NCBI RefSeq assembly: GCF_963082655.1
Contig: NC_081553.1
Coordinates: 34,591,882 to 34,655,881 of the forward strand
Reading direction: 5' to 3'
Length of the DNA stretch: 64,000 nt
Source: Stomoxys calcitrans
Lineage: Eukaryota > Arthropoda > Insecta > Diptera > Muscidae
Each line of letters begins with the position of its first letter. The stretch's first letter is position 1. Both the position numbers and the translations under genes were made by a program. The notes under the pieces are model-generated. The model did not search any database. It saw nothing but the letters and a program-made list of their open reading frames with translations, and had not been told where the DNA came from. This document shows positions 20,206 through 33,059 of the stretch, one piece after another.

Positions 20206-21481
20206 TTAAGAAACTGTCTTTTTGTTGATGTGATTGCTCCAAATGCATTATACTCTCATCTGCAGATGACCTCTATCGGAAAAAAAAAAAGAATTGGATT
20301 GCATGGTATAACTGGATTTTTGCCAATAAACAATCCCATTGCACCTGCATCCTTGTAACGCCAGAACGAATGCACTCATGGTTACACTTGTGGGTTACAT
20401 CAATGTTGACTTTGAGTTGGAGTTTTTTCATGCTGCTGCAGATAGTGGGGCTGTGGGGTCAGCAAAGTAATCAGCATTGGATTTACTTTTTTAATTACAA
20501 CAACCACTACCTCCAACAACAACAACAACAACATGGACTTTATTCTCTCAGAATTATGGCCTCTATTTATTTATGCCACAAGTAAATTATTTCCATTGAA
20601 TCCCTGGCTCACAAAAAAATTTCCTGTCCCTGTCGCCCCTCACATCATCAGTGTGGTGCGACACACACACACACACACCAACCCACCATTCATCATGGTA
20701 AGACTTATCCTTACTATCGACTAAAACCGCATGAATACCTTGCGTTTAAATTCGGTTTTTCTTTCATTTTTGGGTGAAATTTTTTTTTTTCAAAAGGGTG
20801 AAGGTTGCTTTTCCAATTTACTTCACTGAGACAGGAAGTTTTTAACAGTTATGACGGTGATTTTTCATTTGGATCCTTTCAAATTGAATGCATGAGTTAA
20901 ACGTTTAAATGAAGAGCGATGGAAAGCGAGAGACGTAAATAGGAGGAGTAGAAGGGGCAAAGGCTGCAGGGATTGTCGAAAAACTGAAATATATATTTTT
21001 TTAATATTGAACAAATTATTTTGTGAATTATTTTCAAATTAAGATTGATTGCCACCACAAAGTGAAATGTGGAGAACATCAATCAGCGTTGCCCGCAATG
21101 GGTGCCAGCAAATGAAGAGAAAAAAAAAAAACCTAAAAAGGCTCTTTAAATTGAAAGCGTTGAAGGCAAACGAAAAATCTCATCTGTCATTTGAAAGCCT
21201 ATTTTTAGGTCATCAAAGAAGCATCAATTATGAGAGGTGGAGACAAAACAGCTTTGAAATTGAAGCAAAATGAAATGGGGATTTTTTAAAATTTATTCTT
21301 ATATTTGATGCAAATTTTGTACTTTACTTCACAATTATTGAGTGTTAAATTAAAATTGTGGCCTTTTATGCCACCAAGTTTCCTTGTTTCCCTTTTCTAC
21401 AAAAGCCATAAAAGATTTTAGACACAAAGTCCATGTTTACAAATAAAAACTTGCCCATGAATATTGCATTGAGGATTTAAG
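20206..21481. other. Intergenic, simple repeats only
   Basis: AT-rich. Contains (CAA)n near 20510-20532, (CA)n near 20660-20678 and A/T homopolymers. ORFs are short and follow the simple repeats. No gene is supported. Confidence 0.6.
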
Positions 21482-21665
21482 CTCATTTTATAGCCCAGTC
21501 CGAACGGCTTGCCGCAATGCAACTTCACTTTGGGAAGAAGTTTTCATATGGGTATCGAGCATGGCGCAGTACCTTAAAAATGTCGTCAACATTAGGTGGA
21601 AAAACCAATCCTCTCGCGAGGATTTGATCCTAGGCGTTCAGGGTCATAAGCGGGCATGCTAAAGT
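21482..21665 (-). repeat. tRNA-derived SINE, truncated
   Basis: On the minus strand: degenerate B box near 21631-21642, then the body block 'gcggcaagccgttcgg'. It matches the copies at 40636-40955 and 45815-46125 but is diverged and lacks the far 3' tail. Confidence 0.72.
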
Positions 21666-23726
21666 TTCCTTGTAATATTTATTTTCGATAATTAAAGATC
21701 TTTAAGGAAATACCATGCTAACTTGACTAACAGTTTTACAATATAAATGCTTTTATCTGAATCCCATATGATCTTTATTGGTCTACGAACTTAAGTTTGG
21801 ATGTAAGGTGTACTCCATACTTTATTTCAGCCCGATATTCTCATGATATTTGATTTTGGGGTGTCTTCAGGGGTGCGGTGGTCCCCCAGACACTTGGCCC
21901 TGAAAAATATCAGCATCGTGCTCTTCTCTCAAATACCATTTATTTAAACCGCATTTTGCCATTGGCTTAAGAGGAGTTTACAGAATGAGGCGTCCCCCAA
22001 ACACATGGCCCCAAAATTGGTTATCAAATTTGTTTTCTAATCGCAAATAACTTTCATTTGATCCACATATTGGCATGGTCGAAAAATGTTCACCCTTTGG
22101 GGGGTGTTTTGGGAAAGGGGTGATGCCCTAAATACATGGTCCTACATTTGGATATCAATTCGAATTCTACTCCTAAATACCTTTATTTGAGTCCGATATT
22201 GCGATGGTCACTAAAAAATTGCTGTTTGTGGGGTATTTTGGGAAAGGGGTAGACCCCCAGAAAATTGGTCCCGAAAATGGGTATCAATTTTTGCTCTACC
22301 CCCCAATACCCTTCATTTAAGATCCACATCGACATGGTCGGTGAATATGCCCGATTTAGGGGTGCTTTGGGGATTGGGGTGGTCCCTCAAACACTAATCC
22401 CGGAAAATATATCAGCAACGTGATTTATTCTCACATATCTATACATCATTTATTTCAACCCCATATTGCCATTGGCCTCAAAATTGGATATCAAATTCGT
22501 TTTCTAAACTCATTTAAATTCCTTATTGCAAAAGTCAGCAAATATGTCCGATTTGAGTTGTTGGCCCTAAAAACTATGAGCATTTAGTTCCACTCTCTTT
22601 AAGACCCAAATTGTCTTGGTGAGCAAATACATCCTCTTTGGGGGTTGTTATGGTGGTGGGACGTCCGCTAGACAGTTGGCCCCTAATGTTGATATCAGAT
22701 ACGTGGTCTAATCCCACATACCTTTAATTTGAGCCCCATATTTCTATAGTCGGCAAACATGGCCGGTTTGGGGAATGTTTTGGGGGATGGGCGGCCACTC
22801 AGTAAGTTGACCTTGATAATATATATCGGATTCGTGTTACACTTTAAAAACCCTCTTATTTTAGCCTCATATTGCAATAGTCAGATAATATTTCCTATTT
22901 GGGTGGTGTTGTGGGGGTGGGGTGGCCCCATAGACACTTTTCCCGAATGTTGATATCAGATTCGTGCTTTACTCCAAAAGACCTTTCATTTGAGCCCCAT
23001 ATTGCTATGGTCTTAAATTTGTCCCCTTTGGGGGATTTTTTTGATGAGAGGCGGCCCCCCAAACACTTGGTCCCATATTTGGATATCAGATTCGTATTCT
23101 ACATTCAAATACCTTTTATTTAAGCCCCATGTTCCCATGTACTGTAAATTAGTCCAGTTTGAGGGGTGTTTGGGGAAGGGGTGGACCCCCAGAAACGTGG
23201 TCCCACATTTGGATATCAGATTCGTATTCTACTCGCAAATACCTTTCATTTGAGTCCCATACTGCCATGGTTGGTAAATATGTCCGATTTAGGGGGTTTT
23301 GAGGCTTGAGGTGGTCCCCCTAGCACTTGGTCCGACAATTGAATATCAAATACGTTTTCTTATCCAAAATACTTTTCATTTGAGTCCCATATTGTTGTGA
23401 TTGGTCTAAATATATGTTTGGTTGGTTTTAGGGTGGGGCAGCCCCCCTAGGTACCCCATCCGAAATTTGGATACCAAAATTTTTATTTTTGGGGTACTAT
23501 ATGAAAGCACACAAAATTTCGCTTAAATCGCACAACCGGTCTACGAGATCTGGCGTTTCTGAAAATTAGGGTAAGGGGGAGGGTCCGCCCCCCCTCCAGA
23601 CATCAGAAAATGTAGTACCCTATTTTCACCACGGGGTCATTATGCACCATCTATGAAAATTTCAAGCAAATCGGTTCATCCGTTTCTGAGTCTATAACAA
23701 ACACAAATTGATTTTTATATATAAGG
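21666..23726 (-). mobile_element. Helitron-like element, ~130 bp units
   Basis: Minus-sense copy. The left part matches the sequence just inside the CTAG end of 47362-52434. About twelve units follow, then the 5' block (present as its complement) with the mini-motif caaattgatttttatatata near the right end. The terminal CTAG is missing, replaced by the SINE. No coding capacity. Confidence 0.78.
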
Positions 23727-23734
23727 TGAAGAAG

Positions 23735-25974
23735 AAGATTCTATTTGTGTTTGTTTGCTCCCTATAGACTCAAAAACGGTTGAACCGATTACTTTGAAAC
23801 TTTCACAGATTGTGTAGGTTGGTCTGGAAGGACACGTGGCTATATAAGTTTTTGATATCGGGAGGGGCGCCCTCCTCTTTACTAACAAAGTACTACCCAA
23901 AAATAAAAGTGGACCGATCGGGACAATATGGGATTCCACTGAATGGTATTCAAGAGTAGAGTACGAATTATATAATAAAAGTTGGGTCCAAGTATCTGAG
24001 GGCCGCCCCAAAACCCCCTAAAAAGGGTTTATTTGACGATCATGACAATATGGGACTCAAATGAAAGGTATTCGGGAGTAGATTACGACTATGGTTAGAA
24101 AGTAGGAAAAGGCCTTATAATTTATTGATAGCGGAAATGGGTGGACCCTTCACCGTTACCCCAAAAACACCACCCAAAATCACAAATGGACCGATAAGGA
24201 CAATATAGGTATCAAATGAAAAGTATGCGTGAGTAGATAACGAATATGGCATACAAATTCATGTCGAAGTATAGGGGGTCACCCCACGCCCAAAATGGGC
24301 ACATTAGCCAATCACGAATGTATGGGACTCGGTTTGTTTGTTCCATATAGACTGAAAAACGGCAGAACCGATTTTCTCGAAATGTTTGCATATTGTGTAG
24401 GTTGATTTGGTAGGAAACATAGTCCATATAATTTTTCGTTATTGGAAGGGGGAAGGACCCTCCCTCCCCCTTTGCCAAAAACACAACCCAAAATCAAAAG
24501 TGAACCGAGCGGAACAATATAGGTATCAAATGAAAGGTATTGGAGAGTAGAATTGGAATATGCTATTAAAATTTGAGTCTAAGTACCCATCGGAACGCCC
24601 CATCCCCAAATCTCCCCCAAACAGACATATTGGACGTTCATTTGTATATAGGGCTCAAATGAAAGGTATTCGGGAGTAGATTTCGAATCTGGCATACAAA
24701 ATCAGATCAAAGTAAAGGGGATCACGCCACACCTCAAAAACGCCATTAGACCCATTATGACTATATGATACATGGCTGAACCGATTTTCTTAAAATTTTC
24801 ATAAATTGTATACGTTTGTCTGAAAGGAAACATAGGCTATATAATTTTTAGATATCGGGTGGAGGCGGACTCTCCCCCTTACCCCAAAAAAGCCAACCAT
24901 ATCCGAAAGTGGTGCGATGGGCATAATAAGGGTATCAAATGAAAGGTATTGAGACCAAAAAACGAATGTGGTATTAAAATTTGGGCCCAAGTACCCAGCG
25001 GGCCCCCCCCAACCCCAAAACTCCTCTAAACACATGTATTCGAAGTTCATGTCAATATGGAACTCAAATGAAAAGTATTAGACATTAGTTTAAAAAATAT
25101 GACATAAAACATTAGGTCCAAGTAATGGGAGGTGGCCCACCACCAAATACCCCCGAACGGGCATATAAGCCGACCATGGCTATATGGGACTCAAATGAAA
25201 GGTATTAGGGAGTAGATTACGAATATGACATTAAAATTTGCGTTCAAGTCTAGGTGACGCTTTTCCTCCTAAAAATACGTCAAATGGGTTATTTGACCCA
25301 TTATGACAATATGGGACTCAAATGAATGGTATTTTAGAATAGAAAACGTATTTGATATCCAATTTTGGAGAAGAGTTTTGAGGTACGCCCTAAAGCGCCC
25401 CCTAAACTGATCTTCATTTCCGTTGGGAGAAAAGAACGAATTTGCCCCAAAACTCCCTCCAAATCGTTCATGTTTAACGAGCATGGCAATATGGGGCTCA
25501 AATTAAAGGGATTTGGAAGTGCAGCACGAATTTTATATCCATATTTGAGTCGAAATATCTAAGGTGCCATCCCTCCCCTAAAAAGCAATTCTCATTACCT
25601 TAATTTCTAAAAACACCAGGAACCTAGCAGGGCAAACTTTTCGCACATCAATGAGTGATTTCCGATTCAAGTTTAAACTCAAGGATAAGGGTCCTTTTTT
25701 ATAGCCGAGTCCGAACGGCGTCCCGCAGTGTGACACCTCTTTGGGGAAATTTTTTTAAATGACCATGCATGACATTGTATCTCTGATATGTCGCCAACAT
25801 TAAGAGGGGATATACATCGTTTTGTCCGATATTCTCGCCAGGATTCGAACGTGTTCAGCGTCATAGCCTACAATGGCACGAATTCGAAATCCGCCTACAG
25901 GGCGAAGTGTCCCCACCCTAAAAAGATATTGGAGAGTTAAAGAAGGCGCAGCGGAACGGGCCCGGTTCGGCTAG
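23735..25974 (+). mobile_element. Helitron-like element, plus copy, ends CTAG
   Basis: The 5' block starts with 'tatttgtgtttgtttgctcc' and 'gactcaaaaacgg'. Diverged units follow, each with 'atgggactcaaatgaaagg'. It ends with a GC-rich palindrome (gcggaacgggcccg) and CTAG at 25971-25974, followed by T. CTRR ends preceded by a hairpin are the hallmark of Helitrons. It lies back to back with 21666-23726. A SINE is inserted near its 3' end. Confidence 0.8.
25618..25895 (-). repeat. tRNA-derived SINE, full but diverged
   Basis: Minus strand: a tRNA-like head with 'cgttcgaatcctggcg' (B box, near 25840-25855), a body with 'gtgtcacactgcgggac', and a tail with aagtttgccc. It is inserted in the Helitron-like element just before its 3' end. 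Confidence 0.75.
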
Positions 25975-26240
25975 TTTCATATAAAATAAAGCCCCAATTT
26001 TAATTGAAGTAATTTCCCAATAAGTTAGCGATTGACTTAAGTCCGGTAAATCTTTCTCTTTCTCTCTCTCTCTCTCTATTTTATTCTTTAATGTTTGTAA
26101 AAATAAATAAAGCCCCAAAAATTAGGTCTGAGGTTTTTGTTTCGTTTTCAAATTTAGGATCTTATTTCATATGGAATTAAATCCTAATTTATAGCAAGAA
26201 ATTAATCGCAAAAAACGAAATAAAGCTCTAACTATAGTTG
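25975..26240. other. Short intergenic stretch with (TC)n
   Basis: AT-rich spacer with (TC)n near 26050-26078. No gene is seen. Confidence 0.6.
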
Positions 26241-27354
26241 TTATACCCACCACCGAAGGATGGGCGTATATTCATTTTGTCATTCCGTTTGCAACACATC
26301 GAAATATCATTTCCGACCCTATAAAGTATATATATTCTTGATCAGCGTAAAAATCTAAGACGATGTCCGTCCGTCTGTCCGTCTGTCTGTTGAAATCACG
26401 CTATAGCCTTTAAAAATTGAGATATTGAGCTGAAACTTTGCACAGATTCTTTTTTTGTCCATAAACAGGTTAAGTTCGAAGATGGGCTATATCGGACTAT
26501 ATCTTGATATAGCCCCCATATAGACCGATCGGCCGATTTAGGGTCTTAGGCCCATAAAAGCCACATTTATTATCCGATTTTGCTGAAATTTGGAACAGTG
26601 AGTTGTGTTAGGCCATTCGACATCCATCGTCAATATAGCTCAGATCGGTCCAGATTTGGATATAGCTGTCATATAGACCGATCCTCAAATTTAGGGTCTT
26701 ACGCCCATAAAAGCCACATTTATTAGCCGATTTTGCTATGATTCGAGACAGTGAGTTGTGTTAAGCCCTTCAACGTCCTTCGTCAATTTGGCTCAGATCG
26801 GTTCACATTTGGATATAGCTGTCATATAGACCGATCCTCCGATTTAGAGTTATATGCCCATAAATGCTACATTTATTATCCGATTTTGCTGAAATTTAGA
26901 ACAATGCGTTGTCTTAGGCCCTCCGACGTCCTCTGTGAATATGGTTCAAATCGGTCCAGATTTGGATATAGCTGCCATATAGACCGATCCTCCGATTTAG
27001 AGTTATATGCCCATAAATGCTACATTTATTATCCGAAATTTGAGACAGTGAGTTATGTTAAGCCCCTTGACTTACTTCTGCATTATCGCACTGATCGGTC
27101 CAGATTTGGATATAGCTGCCATATAGACCGATCTCTCGGTTTTAGGTTTTGGGGCCATAAAAAGCACATTTATTGTCCGATGTTGCCGAAATTTGGGACA
27201 AAGAGTTAAGTTAAGCCCCTCCACATATTTCTGCTATGGGACATAAGTTATGAGTTTTGCACCTGATTTTGACGAAAGGTGGTTTACATATATAGCCGAG
27301 GTGGTGGGTAGCGAAAGTTCGGCCCGGCCGAACTTAACGCCTTTTTACTTGTTT
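26241..27354 (+). mobile_element. Intact HINE copy, type 2 units
   Basis: Full plan visible: TTATACCCACCACC start, block shared with fly mini-me/DINE-1 elements ('ctataaagtatatatattct'), (GTCY)n at about 26365-26390, block 'gttgaaatcacgcta', about five type 2 units, subterminal 'gaggtggtgggta' (complement of the start), 3' hairpin and tail tttttacttgttt. The termini and T-rich 3' flank fit Helentron-associated elements, which insert between T residues. Confidence 0.85.
27315..27335 (+). other. 3' terminal hairpin of the HINE
   Basis: Arms aagttcggcc / ggccgaactt around a single C, 18 bases before the end. Equivalent hairpins are at about 3996, 20165, 43165, 45190 and 49444. A short 3' hairpin is a Helitron/Helentron end signal. 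Confidence 0.8.
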
Positions 27355-27429
27355 TTGTTTCATGTATAAAAATTTGGGGCCTTATTTCATTTTTCGTATG
27401 GAGGCCTTATGTTGTAACACCCTTGTAAC

Positions 27430-27635
27430 GAGACGTTGCCACATGCCACACAGTTAGTGAAACAACGAACATATTAAACGATGAATTTGGTGAGCAGTTT
27501 GTCTTTCAAAGTTGCTCTGTCAGTTGGTCGCCAAGATCATGCGATTTGACTCCTCTTAGCTATTTCTTGGGCGGCGATGTGAAGCCTTTGGTCTAAAAGG
27601 ACAAGTCAAACACGATTAAAGCTTTGTGGGACTAA
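27430..27635 (+). pseudogene. DD41D mariner transposase fragment
   Basis: A reading frame matches the third catalytic region of the transposase at 49581-50665: 'TCHT', 'FGEQF', 'SWSPRSCDLTPLSYFLGG'. The acidic residue that should follow TPL is serine here, so even this fragment lacks the third catalytic Asp. A stop follows near 27597. The 5' two thirds of the gene are absent. Confidence 0.75.
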
Positions 27636-27960
27636 GACCATAAATCGGAAGGTCGGTCTATATAGCAGCTATATGTAGATATGGTCTAATCTGGATCATT
27701 TTTGGCTCGGACAATGGAAAGCCTCCTATAAACCCCAACAGATGTACTGAGTATGATTCAAATCGGTCCAATCCTGATATAGCTTCCATATAAACTGCTC
27801 TCCCGATTATACTTTTTGAGCCTCTAGAGGTCGCTTGACATCTGCTATGACCATCAACATCTATTTCAAATATGACTCTAATCGTTACATAATCTGATAC
27901 AGCTCCTGTTTTAACCTATATCTTGATTTAATATCTTGAGCAACTGCAGAAATTTTTAAC
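27636..27960. repeat. HINE unit fragments
   Basis: One minus-sense type 2 unit (27636-27700) followed by plus-sense type 1-like units ('gatatagcttccatataaac', 'gagcctctagaggtcgc'). No ends are present. Confidence 0.65.
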
Positions 27961-29043
27961 TTTTCTTATTGCATATAACAGCTATTTAAGGAGAATTCCC
28001 TATTAAACTTTTTGAGCACATATTAAATTTCTTCCAAATAGGATAATCATGCCTTTTTTCTCCATGACTGCATTTTGTTATCTCAATCACTTCTTAAAAA
28101 TTCTCCTTATTTTGTTTTGTGGTGTATGTGTATTTGTCTGTTTAGTGTTTGTGTGCAACTGATGATGGCTATGTTCACCTGCTTGCCACCCACCCACCCA
28201 CTCACTCACTCAGTCAGTTCAACGAATTGGGTCTGAGGGTTATGAATTTCTAATGATGCATGTCTTTGGAGATAATTACGCTGATAAATGATGTTCACCA
28301 ATGAAGTTAACGAGAAATACGTTTGTAAGGTGTATTCCAAGAATTTGATTTTGTAAGGCTTCTGCAATGATGTGTAACAGGAGCTGAAATGAATTATGAA
28401 TAAATAAATCATTGGCGCTTTTAATATTTGCTTTTGGAATTAATACCTGGGTTCACGTGTAAATATTTGAAATATCAATGGATAGGAAGAATAAACAGCA
28501 AATGAGGGGAAACTAGGAAGGGTTTAAGGAAAATCACAGCCAATTTATGGCCAAATATTTAAGAATTTTATATTTGAATTGAATTTAGAGTTAATGTTTT
28601 TCCTTTGACCTCCACTATGTATATGCCAACGTTCCATTTCGCTCAGGGTCTGTATTTAAATCACATATTGAACTCAATATTAAAACAAATTTAAAATTTT
28701 TTTTTTGTTTCATTCATTTTGTGTCATGTTCTCAATGAACATTTCAATAAGATTTTCAACTGACATAGTTTACAACATGGAGTCTCTTTGATGCAGGTGG
28801 CTCCCATGTGGGCCATACAAATAAATTTTTACAATGGATATACCCCAATGAGCAACAGTGAGAACCACAAACAAGCAAATAAAACAAAAGAAGATACTCG
28901 CACATTCATTTGTTTGGTTTTTTCTTTTCCTACCAATACAACTTTAATTTACATATGTTTTCATTGAGTCTCCATTGATTGATCGGGGGAATGCAATGCA
29001 AATGACAAAAAGCGCACTGTGTTAAGAATCAAAACAAAAAAAA
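27961..29043. other. Intergenic, no gene seen
   Basis: AT-rich unique-looking DNA with short simple repeats (cccacccacccactcactcac near 28188-28212). The longest ORF (68 codons, minus) has no recognisable features. Confidence 0.6.
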
Positions 29044-31703
29044 AAAAGAAAATCTGGGCCAAATTAAAGAAGGACGTCGAAGAGCCTAACTAAACTCACT
29101 GTCCAAAATTTCAACGACATTGGACAATAAATGAGCCTTTTATGGCCACAAAACCTAAAACCGAGATATCGGTCTATATGGCAGCTATATTAAAATCTGC
29201 ACCCATCAGGGCCAAATTGACGAAGAATGTCGAAGGGGCTAAGACAACTAACTGTCCAAAATTTCAGCAAAATCGGATAATAAAGACCCTAAATCAGAGG
29301 ATTGGTCTATATGGCAGCTTTATCCAAATCTGAACCGATCTGAACCAAATAAAAGAAGAACGACGAAGGGCCTAACACAACTCACTGTACCAAATTTCGG
29401 ACACATCGAACAATAAATGCGTCTTTAATGGCCCCAAAACCTTAAATCGAGAGATCGGTCTATATGGCAGCTATATCCAAATCTGAACCGATCTGAGCCA
29501 AATAAAAGAAGAAGGTCGAAGGGCCTAACACAACTCACTATAACGAATTTCGGCGAAATCGGATAATAAATGCGCATTTTATGTGCCCAAAACCTTAAAT
29601 CGAGAGATCGGTCTATATGGCAGCTATATCCAAATCTGGACCGATCTGGGCCAAATTGAAGAAGGATGTCGAAGGACCTAACTCAACTTACTATCCCAAA
29701 TTTCAGCAAAATCGGATAATAAATGTGGCTTTTATGGACCTAAGACCCTAAATCGGAGGATCGGTCTATATGGCAGCTATATCCAAATCAAGACCGATCT
29801 GAGACAAATTGAAGAAGGATGTCGAAAGGCCTAACACAACTCACTGTCCCAAATTTCAGCAAAATCGGATAATAAATGTGGCTTTTATGGACCTAAGACC
29901 CTAAATCGGCGGATCGGTCTATATGGCAGCTATATCCATATCTAGATCGATCTGAGTCAAATTAAAGAAGAAGGTCGAAGGGCCTAACACAACTCACTGT
30001 CTCAAATTTCGGCGAAATCGGACAATAAATGCGGCTTTTATGGCCGCAAACCTTAAATCGGCGGATCGGTCTATATGGGAGCTATATACAAATCTGGACC
30101 GATCTGTGGCTAATTGAAGAAGGATGTCGAAGGGCCTAACACAACTTACTGTCCTAAATCTCGGCGACATTGAACAATAAATGCGCTTTTAATGGCCCTA
30201 AAACCTTAAATCGAGAGATCGGTCTATATGGCAGCTATATCCAAATCTGGACCGATCTAAGCCAAATTGACGAAGGATGTCGAAGGTCCTTAGACAACTC
30301 ACTGTTCTAAGTTTTGGCAAAATCGGACAATAAATGCGCCTTTTATGGGCCCAAGACCTTTAATCGAGATCGGTCTATATGGCAGCTATATCCAAATCTG
30401 AACCGATCTGAACCAAATTGACGAAGGGCTCAACGCAACTCAATGTCTAAAATGTCAGCAAAATCGGATAATAAATGTGGCTTTTATGGGCCTAAGACCA
30501 TAAATCGGAGGACCGATCTATATGGCAGCTATATCCAAATCTGAACCGATCTTGGCTATATTAACGAAGAATGTCGAAGGGCCTAACATAACTCACTGTC
30601 TCAAATTTTAGTAAAATCGGAAAATAAATGTGGCTTTTATAGGCCCAAGACCCTAAATCGGAGGACCGGTCTATATGGCAGCTATATCCAAATCTAGACC
30701 GATCTGAGCCAAATTGAAGAAAGATGTCGAAGGACCTAACACAACTCACTGTCCCAAATTATAACTAAATCGGATAATAAGTGTGGCTTTTATGGACCCA
30801 AGACCCTAAATCGGCGAATCGGTCTGTATGGCAGCTGTATCCTAATCTGGACCGATCTGAGCCACATTGAAGAAGGATATCGAAGGGTCTAACTTAACTC
30901 ACTGTCCCAAATTTCAGCAAAATCGTATGATAAATGTGGCTTTTATGTGCCTGAGACCCTAAATCGGCCGATCGGTCTATATGGGGGCTAAATCAAGATA
31001 TAGTCCGATATAGCCCATCTTCGAACTTAACCTGCTTATGGACAAAAAAAGAATCTGTGCAAAATTGCAGCTCAATATCTATATTTTTAAAGACTGTAGC
31101 GTGATTTCAACAGACAGACGGGCGGACAGACGGACGGACAGACGGACGGACGGACGGACGGACAGACAGACGGACGGACAGACGGACGGACAGACGGACG
31201 GACAGACAAACGGACAGACGGACGGACAGACAGACAGATGGACGGACAGACGGACGGACAGAAGGACGGACAGACGGACGGACAGACGGACGGACAGACG
31301 GACGGACAGACGGACGGACAGACGGACGGACAGACGGACGGACAGACGGACGGACAGACGGACGGACAGACGGACGGACAGACGGACGGACAGACAGACC
31401 GACGGACAGATGGTCGGACAGACCGACGGACAGATGGACGGACGGACAGATCGACGTACGGACGGACAGATGGACGGACGGACGGACGGACGGACGGACG
31501 GACGGACGGACGGACAGACGGACGGACGGACGAAAAGAGAGAGGGACAGACGGACGGACAGAAGGACGGACATGGCTAGATGGTCTTAGATTTGTTCGCT
31601 GATTAAGAATGTATATACTTTATAGGGTCGAAATGGATATTTCGATGTTATGCAAACGGAATGACAAAATGAATATACCCCCATCCTTTGGTGGTGGGTA
31701 TAA
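29044..31703 (-). mobile_element. HINE copy, type 2 array plus giant (GTCY)n, 3'-truncated
   Basis: Minus strand: the 5' end at about 31703 (complement of ggtggtgggtataa), the conserved 5' block, a ~460 bp (GTCY)n tract, then about thirteen ~153 bp units down to 29044. The hairpin and ACTTGTTT end are missing. The marker 'gatcggtctatatggcagc' recurs near 29453, 29605, 29758, 29910, 30065, 30219, 30370 and 30663. Confidence 0.85.
31118..31575 (-). repeat. Expanded (GTCY)n minisatellite
   Basis: About 458 bp of gacggacagacg-type repeats. The centre (about 31263-31390) is a near-perfect 12-mer array, cagacggacgga, of about eleven copies. Sister elements have only 25-60 bp here. Several frames on both strands are open through it; these are repeat artefacts. 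Confidence 0.95.
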
Positions 31704-32248
31704 TACAAAAATTCTATTGCTTTAAAAGTCCAAATCGGATGGAAGATATGTATGGGAGCTATATCTAAATCTGAACCTATTTGTATGAAAATTTGCACAA
31801 ATTGGAGCATCAAATAGAACATCTTATGCACAATATTGTAAAGATTGGACGAAATTGTGTGTGCGGACGGAAGGACGGACAGACGGACGGACGGACGGAC
31901 GGACAGACGGACGGACGGACGAAAAGAGAGAGGGACAGACGGACGGACAGAAGGACGGACATGGCTAGATGGTCTTAGATTTGTTCGCTGATTAAGAATG
32001 TATATACTTTATAGGGTCGAAATGGATATTTCGATGTTGTGCAAACGGAATGACAAAATGAATATACCCCCATCCTTTGGTGGTGGGTATAATACAAAAA
32101 TTCTATTGCTTTAAAAGTCCAAATCGGATGGAAGATATGTATGGGAGCTATATCTAAATCTGAACCTATTTGTATGAAAATTTGCACAAATTGGAGCATC
32201 AAATAGAACATCTTATGCACAATATTGTAAAGATTGGACGAAATTGTG
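31471..32248. repeat. ~389 bp tandem duplication
   Basis: The segment ending at 31859 recurs at a constant +389 offset, ending at 32248. It includes the end of the (GTCY)n tract, the HINE 5' end and about 150 bp of flank. Over about 330 bp only one difference was noticed (a at 31649 versus g at 32038). The second copy therefore carries a HINE 5' end with no body. Confidence 0.9.
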
Positions 32249-32344
32249 GCTTCTATAAACTGTTTAAATTTAAATCTAGACCGATTTTGTCAAAATCAAT
32301 AGCGTCCGTCCTTCGACCAAAGAAGTGATTAGTGCAAAATTTTG
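32249..32344. repeat. Fragment of another HINE-type unit
   Basis: 'gtcaaaatcaatagcg' and the following bases match the start of the element at 18216. No ends are visible. Confidence 0.5.
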
Positions 32345-32839
32345 TGGCGGTCGGAGAACCCCGACTGCGCCTCAAATGGTCCATCCGTCCGGTAAATGCT
32401 TCAATTTTGTCTTCCAATGCATCTTGTTCCGCGTGCTGTGTGGCATGTGGTACCGTCTTGTTGAAACTACATGACATGCAAGTCATGCTCTTTCATTTTG
32501 GGCAAAAACAAGTTGGATATCATCTCACGATACCGCTCACCATTCACAGTTACGTTTCGATTCGCATCTTCTTTGAAGAAGTACGGTCCAATGATGCCGC
32601 CAGCCCATAAACCGCACCAAACTGTGACTTTTTCTAGATGCGTTGGTAGCTCTTGCAATGCTTCTGGCTGATCTTCACTCCAGAATCGACAATTCTGCTT
32701 ATTTACTTACCCATTGAGCCAAAAATGAGCTTCGTCCTTGTGAAAAGAAAAACGCGCGATGAACTTTCTTAACAGAGGACGTAGTTTGATAATAAAAGTC
32801 AATAATTTGCAAAAGTTTTTCGTTTGCAAAACGATTCAT
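32345..32839 (-). pseudogene. Internally deleted DD41D mariner transposase
   Basis: Starts with an ATG at 32839 and an N-terminus like that of 49581-50665 (MNRFANEKLLQIIDFYYQ), then jumps to the region around the first catalytic Asp. It continues through 'VWCGLWAGGIIGPYFF' and 'LFLPKM' and, after a stop and a second internal deletion, ends with 'RMDHLRRSRG'. Most of the DNA-binding domain and the third catalytic region are lost. Terminal sequences were not delimited; the nearby inverted-looking bases at 32880-32950 may belong to the end. Confidence 0.8.
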
Positions 32840-33059
32840 GGTTTAATTATAGACCAAACTTAAGATGTTTGACAGTGAAACAAAACACGTAACGTACACG
32901 TAACGTACGTGAGCTGTTTACACCAGTGTTGCCAAAAAGATAACCGCTTAAAAATTACCTTTTATATGAAAGTTGAACGATATGCAATCGCATTAATGTC
33001 GCCTTTTATATATCGAGATTGGACACCTCTTGTGTTGCAATCTGCCTACTGACAGCTCT

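Noticed and set aside
31038..31589. Long overlapping ORFs on both strands (TDGRTDRR / VRLSVRLS)
   Set aside because: They are translations of the (GTCY)n minisatellite and have no independent evidence of coding.
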